Shown here in pieces: positions 1 through 7,161 of a stretch of DNA of 12,520 nt. Below the pieces are notes generated by a model. That model ran no database searches. It saw only the letters and a list, made by a program, of their open reading frames with translations, and had not been told where the DNA came from. The translations under genes were made by a program, and so were the position numbers. The stretch is from Bacillota bacterium. Its GTDB lineage: Bacteria; Bacillota; Clostridia; Peptostreptococcales; Anaerovoracaceae. The number at the start of each line of letters is the position of its first letter. The stretch's first letter is position 1. The stretch spans positions 1 through 12,520 of the forward strand of contig JAFZRK010000099.1 in assembly GCA_017619905.1 (NCBI GenBank). Reading direction: 5' to 3'.

Positions 1-35
1 GCAGTCGCGGAGATTTTTATTATGTGCTATATCTT

Positions 36-1541
36 TCAGCTGTGACTTGCTATGCAGAACAGTTCGTCCGCGCCGAGCATCTCGGACACGGTCTGTTCGC
101 CCTCCGCAACAGCCAGCAGTTTTTCGAACAGCTTTCCGCCCAGTTCGTCCACGCTCGCTTCCCCGCTGATCACCGGCGATGCATCGAAGTCTATGTTGAG
201 CCGCATCTTGGCGAACGTCTCCGCGTTGCCAGTTATCTTTATTACCGGAACGAACGGAAAACCTGTCGGGGTGCCCCTGCCCGTTGTAAACAGGCAGATC
301 TGAGCTCCGCAGCCGATCATTCCGGTTACGACCTCGCCGTCGTGGTTTCCGTAGTTCATCAGGAAGAACCCGTGCTTTCCGTCTTCCGGCGCTGTGGCGT
401 ATTCCAGAACGTCCGCAAAGCTGCTGCTTCCGGACTTTACCACTCCGCCCAGGGCTTTCTCCACCACGTTCGTAACGCCACCGTCTTCATTGCCCGGGGT
501 CACAAGGTCGTTCCGCTTTTCGTAGCGCGGATCGCAGTGTTCGCGCAGGTAATCTCTGTAATCGCAGAAGGTGCGGTCTATCTTTTCCGAAACCTCCGGT
601 GTGTCGGCCCTTCTCATGAAGATGTGCTCCGTGTTCAGAAGTTCGCCGACCTCGGAGATGATGCCGCTGCCGCCCTGCCCCACTATCCTGTCGCAGCAGC
701 TGCCGACGGCGGGATTTGCTGCAAGACCGCTGGTGGCGTCCGTGCCTCCGCACTTTGTGGCTATTATGAGCTCGGATATGCTGCAGGGCTCCCTCTTTAG
801 CTCCGACGCTTCTTTTGCAAAGCGTCTGGCTGCCGCCACGCCCTTCTCGACTGTCTTGAAGACGTCGCCCTCTTCCTGTATGACTATGTGCTCCACCGGC
901 TTTCCGGACGCCTTTATCGCTTCGTAAAGCTCGGAGGACTGGAAGCGTTCGCAGCCCAGCCCCAGGACCACCGCAGCGTAGATGTTGGGGTGCGAGCCCA
1001 TCGCCTTTAGCGTCCTGGCGGTTATCTCCGCGTCGTAACCGTACTGGCCGCATCCCACGCCGTGGGTAAGCGCCACGCATCCGGGGACCTGCTTTGCTAT
1101 CATTTTTGAAGCGGTATCCGCGCAGAGCACGGAAGGTATTATCGCAACGTAATTGCGGACTCCCACCCTGCCGTCCGGCCGTCTGTAGCCCATGAAGGTG
1201 GTGCGCTCAGCCGCGGCGAAGTTTTCGGCCGCAGCCCCGTGCGTTCCTTTCTCCGCGAGAGGATCGTAGCTTCCCTGATCCAGCGTGTCGCAGCCCAGAT
1301 TGTGGAGATGCACCCACTCGCCTTTCTTTATGTCGCAGAGCGCATAGCCCAGGCGCTCGCCGTACTTGAAGATGCTTGCGCCTTTCGGAATATCCGCTGC
1401 AGCCGCCTTGTGCGCGAACGGAACGTCCTGAAGAAGGACAAGTTCCGAATCCGCAAACTTGATCACGTCTCCTGCGGACGCGTTCTCAAGCAGCGTTACG
1501 ACGTTGTCCTTTGGGTCGGACAGAATATACCTGCGTTCCAT
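36..1541 (-). CDS. UxaA-family hydro-lyase (altronate/galactarate dehydratase-like, SAF + UxaA core)
   Basis: 501 aa, the usual length for one-piece altronate or galactarate dehydratases. Seen: an N-terminal SAF-type domain (about residues 1-85, with H44 and the WVHLHN segment at 76-81), a linker, then the UxaA core opening GYRRPDGRVGVRNY (118-131). Three Cys segments typical of the aldarate/aldonate branch are intact: HGVGCG (160-165), GLGCE (194-198) and KCGGTD (263-268). The family removes water from a sugar acid to give a 2-keto-3-deoxy acid in the cytoplasm, usually with a divalent metal. The ATG at 1541 is preceded by AGGGAG about 7 nt away. It is the last gene of the operon, 128 nt after the DapA-type gene, so it may also be expressed separately. 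The (2R)-sulfolactate sulfo-lyase SuyAB belongs to the same superfamily, normally as two polypeptides; this is an alternative. The family call is secure, the substrate is not known. Confidence 0.88.
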   Translation of the reverse strand: MERRYILSDPKDNVVTLLENASAGDVIKFADSELVLLQDVPFAHKAAAADIPKGASIFKYGERLGYALCDIKKGEWVHLHNLGCDTLDQGSYDPLAEKGTHGAAAENFAAAERTTFMGYRRPDGRVGVRNYVAIIPSVLCADTASKMIAKQVPGCVALTHGVGCGQYGYDAEITARTLKAMGSHPNIYAAVVLGLGCERFQSSELYEAIKASGKPVEHIVIQEEGDVFKTVEKGVAAARRFAKEASELKREPCSISELIIATKCGGTDATSGLAANPAVGSCCDRIVGQGGSGIISEVGELLNTEHIFMRRADTPEVSEKIDRTFCDYRDYLREHCDPRYEKRNDLVTPGNEDGGVTNVVEKALGGVVKSGSSSFADVLEYATAPEDGKHGFFLMNYGNHDGEVVTGMIGCGAQICLFTTGRGTPTGFPFVPVIKITGNAETFAKMRLNIDFDASPVISGEASVDELGGKLFEKLLAVAEGEQTVSEMLGADELFCIASHS

Positions 1542-1604
1542 CTTGATTCTCCCTAATACAACTTCAGTGTTTTATCCGGCAATACCTTTTTTGTTTATTA
1601 TACA

Positions 1605-1636
1605 GCAGAAGTGACCGCAGATGCAGCCACTTCCGC
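1605..1636 (-). other. Imperfect hairpin in the gap before the UxaA-type gene
   Basis: In the 128-nt gap 1542-1669, GCAGAAGTG (1605-1613) pairs with CACTTCCGC (1628-1636) at 8 of 9 positions around a 14-nt loop. No T-run follows on the minus strand, so it does not look like a terminator. An mRNA-processing or stability element is possible. A lone TATAAT (minus strand, 1597-1602) lies just downstream but has no good -35 partner, so a separate promoter for the UxaA-type gene is only a weak suggestion. A smaller GCATA/TATGC hairpin (1636-1647) is adjacent. Nothing else is visible in the gap. Confidence 0.35.
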
Positions 1637-1669
1637 ATATTTATGCATTCCTTAAGGAGGAGGTCGTTT

Positions 1670-2572
1670 CTACTTGAGCGGGCCCGCTTCTTTAAGCGCT
1701 TTGTTGATGGCAGCCCAGCCGGCTTCGGAGGGCTCCAGAGTAGGAAGATAAGGTACTCCCATGTCCCTTCCTATGGCCTTGCACATTGCCTTGGCAGCCA
1801 CCGGGAACGTGGACTTATCCATGGAGAGGCGGATCGGGTTCATTACGTACTGAGCCTCGCGCGCGCCCTCAATGTCACCAGCCACGAACTTCTCGTAGAT
1901 AGATACTACGAGCTCCGGATAGACGTTTGCCATGGTGCAGACTCCGCCGTAGCCGCCGCATACCAGCGTCGGGAACAGCAGCGTATCCTTGCCGCCCAGA
2001 AGCCTGAAACCGGTGTGGCGCGTCCTGCGGATGATCTCTTCGACAAGAGTCATGTCTCCGCTGGTATCCTTGATACCCACGATGTTCTCGCAGTCCTCAT
2101 TCAGCTGAACGATAAGGTCCGCGGTGAGTCCGTAGCCGGCGCGGCCCGGATTGTTGTAGATCAGCATGGGGCTGGGGGCTACCGCGTCAGCAATGGTCTT
2201 GTAGTGCTTGTACAGTTCGCGCTGATCCGGCTTTATGTACATGGGTTGCAGCACGGAAACTGCCTTGGCTCCGTTGGCCAGAGCCATCTTGGCGAGTTTG
2301 ATGCACTTCTTGGTGCTTATTGCGCCTATTCCGAAGAAGATGGGTACTCTGCCGGCCGCCTGGTCCACAGCGATCTTAAGGCCGCGCTCCATCTCGTCGT
2401 CCTCTATTACGTAGAACTCGCCGTTGGAGCCGAATACCAGAACGCCTGCGCAGCCGCCGCGGATTATGTACTCGATCTGATCGCGGAAAAGCTTCTCATC
2501 GATCTTCTCATCCTCGTCTATCGGAGTGATTATCGGCGGGATAATGCCGTGGATGAATTCTGTGTCTTTCAT
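1670..2572 (-). CDS. DapA/NanA-family class I lyase (dihydrodipicolinate synthase superfamily), not housekeeping DapA
   Basis: 300 aa from the ATG at 2572, chosen because AAAGGA lies 7-8 nt upstream; an in-frame ATG at 2596 would put this ribosome site inside the coding region. Seen: a TIM-barrel family signature with Schiff-base lysine K168 (VGIKDTSGD), catalytic tyrosine Y139 (IYNNPGRAG), a second tyrosine Y112 where the family's shared active-site Tyr sits, and a substrate loop GSNGEF (48-53). The loop has Asn where true DapA has Thr (GTTGE), which argues against lysine biosynthesis; human 4-hydroxy-2-oxoglutarate aldolase also carries SNGEF. R144 matches the Arg that binds a substrate carboxylate in DapA. 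Known family reactions are reversible aldol cleavage to pyruvate or dehydration of 2-keto-3-deoxy acids. Its position between a dehydrogenase and a sugar-acid-type dehydratase fits cleavage of a 2-keto-3-deoxy acid to pyruvate plus an aldehyde; that is inference. It starts 16 nt after the preceding gene's stop. Confidence 0.88.
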   Translation of the reverse strand: MKDTEFIHGIIPPIITPIDEDEKIDEKLFRDQIEYIIRGGCAGVLVFGSNGEFYVIEDDEMERGLKIAVDQAAGRVPIFFGIGAISTKKCIKLAKMALANGAKAVSVLQPMYIKPDQRELYKHYKTIADAVAPSPMLIYNNPGRAGYGLTADLIVQLNEDCENIVGIKDTSGDMTLVEEIIRRTRHTGFRLLGGKDTLLFPTLVCGGYGGVCTMANVYPELVVSIYEKFVAGDIEGAREAQYVMNPIRLSMDKSTFPVAAKAMCKAIGRDMGVPYLPTLEPSEAGWAAINKALKEAGPLK

Positions 2573-2588
2573 TGTCGTATCCTTTCTG

Positions 2589-3641
2589 CTATTCAAGCTC
2601 TATGCGGGCAAGCCCGAACTTTTCATTAAACTCGTTCATTTCCTTAAGACGCGGCAGCGTGATGGGTATGCCGTTCTTTTCGCGGTCAGCCTGGGTTATA
2701 AGCTCAATCTCGCCGGGAAGATACGTTCTTGCGCCCTTCTTGGCAGGGATAGCGTAGAACCTCTCCTTGTACGCCTTGATGGCCGCCTCGGACTCTTCCT
2801 TATCCATGTAGAAGTCCGGCTTTATCGCTATTATCATCTGCGAAACGTGCTGCGGTCTGTCGCGAACGACGTTGGGACAGATGTTGACGCCGAATGAGCC
2901 GCCTGCGAACAGTCCCAGGATGACGTCTATCATCAGTGCTATGCCTGTGCCCTTGTGTCCGCCTATCGCAAGCAGCGTGCCCTCCAGCGCCTTGTTGGGA
3001 TCCGTCGTGACGTTTCCGTCCTTGTCGGTGGCCCAGCCCTCGGGTATGGGCTTTCCTTCGCGCTGATAGTTGTAGATCTTCTGGCGCGCGACCACGGAGT
3101 TGGCGATATCCAGGACGAACGGTGTGTCTCCGTCCGGAACGGCTATGGAGAACGGGTTGTTGCCGAACAGCGGCTCAAGTCCGCCCCAGGGCGCTATCAG
3201 AGGCATGGAGTTGGTTGTGGCAAGGCCTATGTATCCGCGCTTTGCCAGCATGTAGCCATAAACGCCCATGGCTCCGCTGTGGTTTATCTCCTTGACATCC
3301 ACAAGACCGATGCCGTATTTGTCCGCGCGCTTGCAGGCCTCGTCCATGGCCAGCACCGTGACGTACTGCCCGGTATGGTTGCCGCCGTTGATGACCGCGC
3401 CGGCGCCGTGGTCCTTTTCGATCTTAATGTCGAAGTGCTCTATGTTGGAATACCTTTCCGCGTAGGACGGAAGCATCGTTATGCCGTGGGTGTCTATTCC
3501 GCGGAGGTTCGTAAGGAGCAGGATCTCCACCAGGACCTTGGCCTCTTCGTCGCCTATGCCGACTTTTTTGCAGACTTCCAGTCCCCAGTCCTTAAGCTCG
3601 TCATAATTAAAGACCGCGTTTCCGTTTACAAGTTTTGCCAT
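2589..3641 (-). CDS. Ldh_2-family NAD(P)-dependent 2-hydroxyacid/2-oxoacid oxidoreductase (malate/L-lactate/ComC type)
   Basis: 350 aa, normal for the malate/L-lactate dehydrogenase (Ldh_2) family, whose fold is unrelated to Rossmann-type lactate dehydrogenases. Family motifs seen in order: RGIDTHG (47-53, H52), EINHSGAMGVYGY (118-130, H121), TNSMPLIAPWGG (143-154), GNNPFSIAVP (160-169) and GHKGTGIALMIDV (228-240). Members reduce 2-oxo or imino acids: malate, sulfopyruvate (ComC), 2,3-diketogulonate (YiaK), ureidoglycolate (AllD), piperideine-2-carboxylate (DpkA). I cannot tell which from sequence. The start is supported by AAGGAGGG overlapping the TAA of tctA, 15 nt before the ATG. It sits in the middle of the operon directly after the transporter genes, so it may perform an early step on the imported acid or a last step on the aldolase product. 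Confidence 0.9.
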   Translation of the reverse strand: MAKLVNGNAVFNYDELKDWGLEVCKKVGIGDEEAKVLVEILLLTNLRGIDTHGITMLPSYAERYSNIEHFDIKIEKDHGAGAVINGGNHTGQYVTVLAMDEACKRADKYGIGLVDVKEINHSGAMGVYGYMLAKRGYIGLATTNSMPLIAPWGGLEPLFGNNPFSIAVPDGDTPFVLDIANSVVARQKIYNYQREGKPIPEGWATDKDGNVTTDPNKALEGTLLAIGGHKGTGIALMIDVILGLFAGGSFGVNICPNVVRDRPQHVSQMIIAIKPDFYMDKEESEAAIKAYKERFYAIPAKKGARTYLPGEIELITQADREKNGIPITLPRLKEMNEFNEKFGLARIELE

Positions 3642-3656
3642 TTGTATATGCCCTCC

Positions 3657-5210
3657 TTATTCAGCCTGCGGGTCTTCCGCTCCGGCCTCCGCAAGGACCT
3701 TGGCAACGTCCTTGGATGCCTTCTTGGTGGAATTGGTGGTACGTATCGAGAATATGGTCATTATGATAAGGAATGCCATTATCGCAAGCCCGAAGGGCCT
3801 GGTGATCATCTCGACAGGATTGTTGCTGTACTGTATGACTGCTCTTCTCAGCGCGGAGTCCATGGTGCCGCCGACCAGAAGCCCCAGGAGCATCGGGGGT
3901 ACAGGGTATCCGAATTTCTTCATCAGATAGCCGACCACACCGAACACCAGAAGCAGTATCAGGCTGAAGCGGGTATACGTGGACGCGTACGAACCGATGG
4001 CGCAGAATATCACGATTATCGGCATCAGCACGTTCTCGTCTATCGTAAGGAACTTGATGGCGAAGCGGGTAAGCACGTAGCCTGCGCCTATCATTACGAT
4101 CGCTGCAAGTATGAACAGTATCGTGAGCGAGCAGAGTATTCCCGGGGAGTCCGTAAGGAGCAGCGGTCCGGGGTGGAAGCCTATAAGAAACAGCGCGGCT
4201 ATGAATACCGCGGTGGATCCGCTTCCGGGGATGCCCAGCGCCATGGAAGGTATTAGAGCGCCAACGGAGGAAGCGTTGTTTGCAACTTCCGCGGCGATTA
4301 TTCCCTCGGGAACGCCGGTGCCGAAATCCTTGCCGTTCTTTTCGCTCTTTCTGGCGATCTCGTAGGAGAACCAGCAGGCAGCTGACTCGCCGATGCCGGG
4401 GATGAAGCCTACCCACAGGCCGGCAAGCATGGAACGGAAGATGTTCTTTATGTTTCTTTTAAATACCTTAAGATCGATGATCGGGAAGCCGGACTGCGAC
4501 TGCACCCTTATATCGTTGGGCCTGGAGAGGGTCATTATAACTTCGCCCAGGCCGAACAGAGCGATTATGGCTACTGTGGAATTTACGCCATTCAGCAGCT
4601 TGGCAGTGCCGAAGTTGTAGCGCACTACGGACTGGATCTGCTCCGCGCCGCAGAACGATATGAACATTCCGGTGAACGCGGACACCCACCCTCTTACCGG
4701 GTTGCCGCCTACCAGCGATCCACAGAGTATTACTCCGAACAGACAGAACAGGAAGGTCTCCCAGTTGCCGAACTTAAGAGCCACGGCAGAGATGAAGGGC
4801 TGGATGAAGAATACCAGTATCATTGCGGTGACGGTGCCTATGCAGGATGACACGTAAGCGTATCCGCAGGCCTCGCGCCCTTTGCCCTTCTTTGCCATGG
4901 GGAATCCATCCATAACAGTTGCGGCCGCCGCCGGAGTGCCCGGGATGTTTGCCAGGGAAGCAGTTATGCCTCCGGATGCCATGGACGATACGAGTATGCC
5001 TATCAGAAGCGCAAGTCCCTGCGCCTGAGGAAGGCGGAAAATGATGCCCAGGCACAGCGCCATACCCATCGTGGCACCAAGTCCGGGGATAACGCCGATG
5101 ATGTATCCGAGCAGAACTCCTGCGATCAGGTATACCCAGACCATCGGCTGAGAAACTAACGATACAAGCGAGGGTCCGAAATGGAGCCATTCGCTGACAA
5201 TGCTTGCCAT
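3657..5210 (-). CDS. tctA: Tripartite tricarboxylate transporter, large membrane subunit TctA
   Basis: 517 aa, very hydrophobic, about 11-12 membrane segments by eye. Both halves carry the TctA glycine/proline signatures: GVIPGLGATMG (39-49) with NIPGTPAAAATVMDGFP (88-104), and FIPGIGESAA (269-278) with NNASS and LGIPGSGSTA (311-334), the internal duplication typical of the family. It forms the ion-coupled channel with TctB and takes substrate from the binding protein TctC. Known TTT ligands include citrate, adipate, terephthalate and sulfolactate; the binding protein sets specificity, so the substrate cannot be read here. The ATG follows AAAGGAGGATCTGA, 14 nt after the tctB stop. The C-terminal tail is charged and cytoplasmic. 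The symbol is used at family level only. Confidence 0.95.
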   Translation of the reverse strand: MASIVSEWLHFGPSLVSLVSQPMVWVYLIAGVLLGYIIGVIPGLGATMGMALCLGIIFRLPQAQGLALLIGILVSSMASGGITASLANIPGTPAAAATVMDGFPMAKKGKGREACGYAYVSSCIGTVTAMILVFFIQPFISAVALKFGNWETFLFCLFGVILCGSLVGGNPVRGWVSAFTGMFISFCGAEQIQSVVRYNFGTAKLLNGVNSTVAIIALFGLGEVIMTLSRPNDIRVQSQSGFPIIDLKVFKRNIKNIFRSMLAGLWVGFIPGIGESAACWFSYEIARKSEKNGKDFGTGVPEGIIAAEVANNASSVGALIPSMALGIPGSGSTAVFIAALFLIGFHPGPLLLTDSPGILCSLTILFILAAIVMIGAGYVLTRFAIKFLTIDENVLMPIIVIFCAIGSYASTYTRFSLILLLVFGVVGYLMKKFGYPVPPMLLGLLVGGTMDSALRRAVIQYSNNPVEMITRPFGLAIMAFLIIMTIFSIRTTNSTKKASKDVAKVLAEAGAEDPQAE

Positions 5211-5224
5211 TCAGATCCTCCTTT

Positions 5225-5686
5225 CTATACGAGACGAAGTCCGATGAGCTTGGGCAGAGCAAACAGACCGACCACTATATAGACGGCTGCGATTATGAGC
5301 ATCTGCCACCACGGACGTTTTTTCCAGTTGAAATAGACTGCGGATATCACGGAGAACGCTACTGTGGGCCAGCGGAATCCGAAGTAATTGATACCCAGCA
5401 GATAAGCGGCGACAAGGACGACTACTATAAGAAGCCTCAAAGGCTCGCCCTTATCGAATTTAGCGGGGGTCATCTTTCCTTTAAGCCCCATAACGATCAT
5501 TACTATGCCGAGTATCGTAACGAAACTCGCCATTACGACAGGCAGAAATTTCGCCTGAGCCAGGGTATTGATCCATGCGGAGCCGTAAGGTATCGGGTTG
5601 GACCTGACGCTGAAAGCCAGATAGAGGAAGAAACCTCCGAGCAAGGTGATGACCAGACCTTCGATGCAGTTCTTTAATTTAGACAA
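5225..5686 (-). CDS. tctB: Tripartite tricarboxylate transporter, small membrane subunit TctB (TTG start)
   Basis: 153 aa with four predicted membrane helices (about residues 8-27, 46-67, 83-103, 127-147) and the short basic loops normal for TctB. It pairs with TctA in the membrane. The initiator is TTG at 5686: GGAGGT lies 6 nt upstream (5693-5698), the reading begins SKLKNC, and there is no in-frame ATG close by. The nearby ATG at 5700 is out of frame. It is separated from tctC by 82 nt holding a terminator-like hairpin, and from tctA by only 14 nt, so the permease pair is probably made at a lower level than the binding protein. Confidence 0.88.
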   Translation of the reverse strand: MSKLKNCIEGLVITLLGGFFLYLAFSVRSNPIPYGSAWINTLAQAKFLPVVMASFVTILGIVMIVMGLKGKMTPAKFDKGEPLRLLIVVVLVAAYLLGINYFGFRWPTVAFSVISAVYFNWKKRPWWQMLIIAAVYIVVGLFALPKLIGLRLV

Positions 5687-5721
5687 GGACAGACCTCCAT
5701 AACATCTGGTTGCAGGTTTTC

Positions 5722-5756
5722 AAAAACGCCGGAAGGAGAAGATCTCCTTCCGACGT
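5722..5756 (-). terminator. Intrinsic-terminator-like hairpin between tctC and tctB (probable read-through attenuator)
   Basis: CGGAAGGAG (5730-5738) pairs perfectly with CTCCTTCCG (5744-5752). After one mismatch, three more pairs form (5726-5728 with 5754-5756). On the minus strand the stem is followed at once by five Ts (5722-5726). This has the form of a Rho-independent terminator placed inside the operon. Since tctB has no visible promoter downstream, partial read-through is the simplest reading. Confidence 0.7.
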
Positions 5757-5768
5757 ATGAGCCATTGT

Positions 5769-6932
5769 TTACTGGGCAGGCCATGCCTTGATGTTGGTGA
5801 AATCGATCTTATCCCAGGAGTAATCAGCTATTCTCGGGATCTTGATGTCCGCAGGGGATCTTCCCTGAGCGGCCAGGCCGTTGTCATAGATGGCCCAGGC
5901 GTAGAGGGACTCTGCCATGGACATGAGCTTGTCGGCATCTTCTCCGGTGTAGCAGACCGGCTTGAGTCCGCAGTCCTGAGCGAACTTCTTGAACTCGTCT
6001 GTTGCGACGACCTTCTCGAAAGCGTTCTTCAGAGCCAGGACCTGAGCGTCATCCACGTACCTGGGAACAGCTATTCCGTAGTAGCCCAGAGCAGCGGCGC
6101 TCTTGGCAGCATCCGGATAATCCTTGTACAGGGAAGGCATCTCATAGCTGGTGCCGTCGGACTTGGTCATGGTGATGGGGTTCTGGTCTACGGTGCCTAT
6201 GCACTTAAGATCTCCGGACTTAAGGTAGTCGATAACGTCGGAGTAGGACGCCCACATGAACGTTACTTCGCCGGCTATGACGTTCTTGGCGGATTCAGAA
6301 CCGCCGGAATAAGGAACGGTTATGACTTCGCCGCCGATGGCTGCAAGAAGCATCTCGCAGGAAAGATGTACGGCGGTGCCGAGGCCGGAAGTTCCGCACT
6401 TGATGGTGCCGGGGTTGGCCTTGATGTCGTCGAACAGATCCTGAGCGGTGTTGTACTTGCTGTCGCCCTTTACCATGAGAGCGAAGGTGGACTGTACCGC
6501 TACGAAGGTGTACCAGTCGGACCAGTGCGACTCATCCGTGAATCCGAGAGTGTACCAGGAAGACGGCGCAGGGTTGAGAACGCCCAGGAGAACGTCGCCC
6601 TTCTTGCCTTCTTCAAGAACTGTTACGCCAGCCACGGAAGCGGAAGAACCGGTAACGTTCTGGCAGTTGCTGGCGCACTTGAGAAGCTCAGCGATCTGAG
6701 CGGACAGCTGACGGCAAACTCTGTCAGTGGTTCCGCCTGCAGCGTAAGCGATGTCTGTGGTAAGAACGCCGGATGCAGGATAGTTTGGATCGGGCTCTAC
6801 TTTGCCCGGTTCTACGTTAGCGTTGTTGTCGTTGCCGGCCGGTGTGTTGTTTGCCGGTGTGCCGCACGCAGCAAGAGACAGCACCATAGCCAGAACGAGC
6901 AGCAGGCTAAGGATCTTTGAAAACTTCTTCAT
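5769..6932 (-). CDS. tctC: Solute-binding lipoprotein of a tripartite tricarboxylate transporter (TctC/Bug family)
   Basis: 387 aa. The lipoprotein signal is clear: basic MKKFSK, hydrophobic stretch 7-19, lipobox L20-A-A-C23, then a flexible Asn/Pro/Gly-rich linker (24-52). The mature domain begins with the family hallmark AYAAGGTTD (62-70), the loop that binds a substrate carboxylate through ordered water, and continues with GDVLLGVLNP and TSGLGTAVHL (181-190). It is anchored on the outer membrane face, captures the acid and delivers it to TctAB. It is somewhat longer than the common 320-330 aa because of the linker and a Trp/Lys/Ile-rich C-terminal tail. There are eight Cys in the mature domain, including C86 and C90, unusual for an exported protein but compatible with an anaerobe. 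The ATG follows AGGAGGAGATC. It is first in the operon, downstream of a promoter and a leader of about 120 nt. Confidence 0.92.
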   Translation of the reverse strand: MKKFSKILSLLLVLAMVLSLAACGTPANNTPAGNDNNANVEPGKVEPDPNYPASGVLTTDIAYAAGGTTDRVCRQLSAQIAELLKCASNCQNVTGSSASVAGVTVLEEGKKGDVLLGVLNPAPSSWYTLGFTDESHWSDWYTFVAVQSTFALMVKGDSKYNTAQDLFDDIKANPGTIKCGTSGLGTAVHLSCEMLLAAIGGEVITVPYSGGSESAKNVIAGEVTFMWASYSDVIDYLKSGDLKCIGTVDQNPITMTKSDGTSYEMPSLYKDYPDAAKSAAALGYYGIAVPRYVDDAQVLALKNAFEKVVATDEFKKFAQDCGLKPVCYTGEDADKLMSMAESLYAWAIYDNGLAAQGRSPADIKIPRIADYSWDKIDFTNIKAWPAQ

Positions 6933-6965
6933 GATCTCCTCCTAAATCACAAAACGATTGGACAC

Positions 6966-6978
6966 GGCCTGAAAGGCC
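6966..6978 (-). other. Short hairpin in the tctC leader
   Basis: GGCCT (6966-6970), a GAA loop, and AGGCC (6974-6978) form a compact five-pair hairpin about 34 nt upstream of the tctC start. No T-run follows, so it is not a terminator. It may protect the 5' end or influence translation; its role is unknown. Confidence 0.3.
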
Positions 6979-7061
6979 TCAAAACGGGAAATAACTAAAA
7001 CTAAATGTGGATGTAACTTCAGGACAAGTGTCAAATATTTATCAACACCCTTCCTGCCTTA

Positions 7062-7091
7062 ATTGTAAAGGGTAACCGCAGGTACGGTCAA
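7062..7091 (-). promoter_or_regulatory. SigA-type promoter of the tctC operon
   Basis: Minus strand: -35 TTGACC (7086-7091, 5 of 6 consensus), 18-nt spacer, -10 TACAAT (7062-7067, 5 of 6). The predicted start is near 7055, giving a leader of about 120 nt before tctC. An inverted repeat ACCG-N6-CGGT (7075-7088) lies in the spacer and overlaps the -35, where a bound regulator would affect RNA polymerase directly. A second TTGACA (minus, 7029-7034) in the leader lacks a convincing -10. Confidence 0.6.
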
Positions 7092-7115
7092 ATTCGGAAT
7101 TATTAAATAGACTAT
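7091..7115. promoter_or_regulatory. Candidate operators between the divergent tctC and lysR promoters
   Basis: Two palindromes sit between or on the back-to-back -35 boxes: AATTC-G-GAATT (7091-7101) and ATAG-A-CTAT (7107-7115, overlapping the lysR -35). LysR-type regulators usually bind dyads in a shared divergent region like this one. The sequences are AT-rich and short, so the assignment is tentative. Confidence 0.3.
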
Positions 7116-7136
7116 AAGAATAAGTAATGATATAAT
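7108..7136 (+). promoter_or_regulatory. Extended -10 promoter of the lysR gene
   Basis: -35 TAGACT (7108-7113, 4 of 6), 17-nt spacer, -10 TATAAT (7131-7136) preceded by TG at 7128-7129, which makes an extended -10. The start would be near 7143, leaving a leader of about 20 nt that is almost entirely the ribosome site. This also rules out the in-frame ATG at 7135, which overlaps the -10 itself. Confidence 0.7.
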
Positions 7137-7161
7137 GCAGTCGAGAGGAGGAATGCTCTTT

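Noticed and set aside
1670..2572. Housekeeping dapA of lysine biosynthesis
   Set aside because: The GSNGEF loop replaces GTTGE, and the gene is buried in a transporter/catabolic operon with no lysine-pathway neighbours.
2955..4256. 433-codon open frame on the plus strand across the Ldh_2 and tctA genes
   Set aside because: It crosses two well-supported genes and an intergenic ribosome site on the other strand; the protein is rich in His, Tyr and Arg without any recognisable domain.
5757..6920. 387-codon open frame on the plus strand, antisense to tctC
   Set aside because: It mirrors tctC almost exactly, has no ribosome site or family resemblance, and arises from the codon bias of the true gene, which has a lipobox and TctC motifs.
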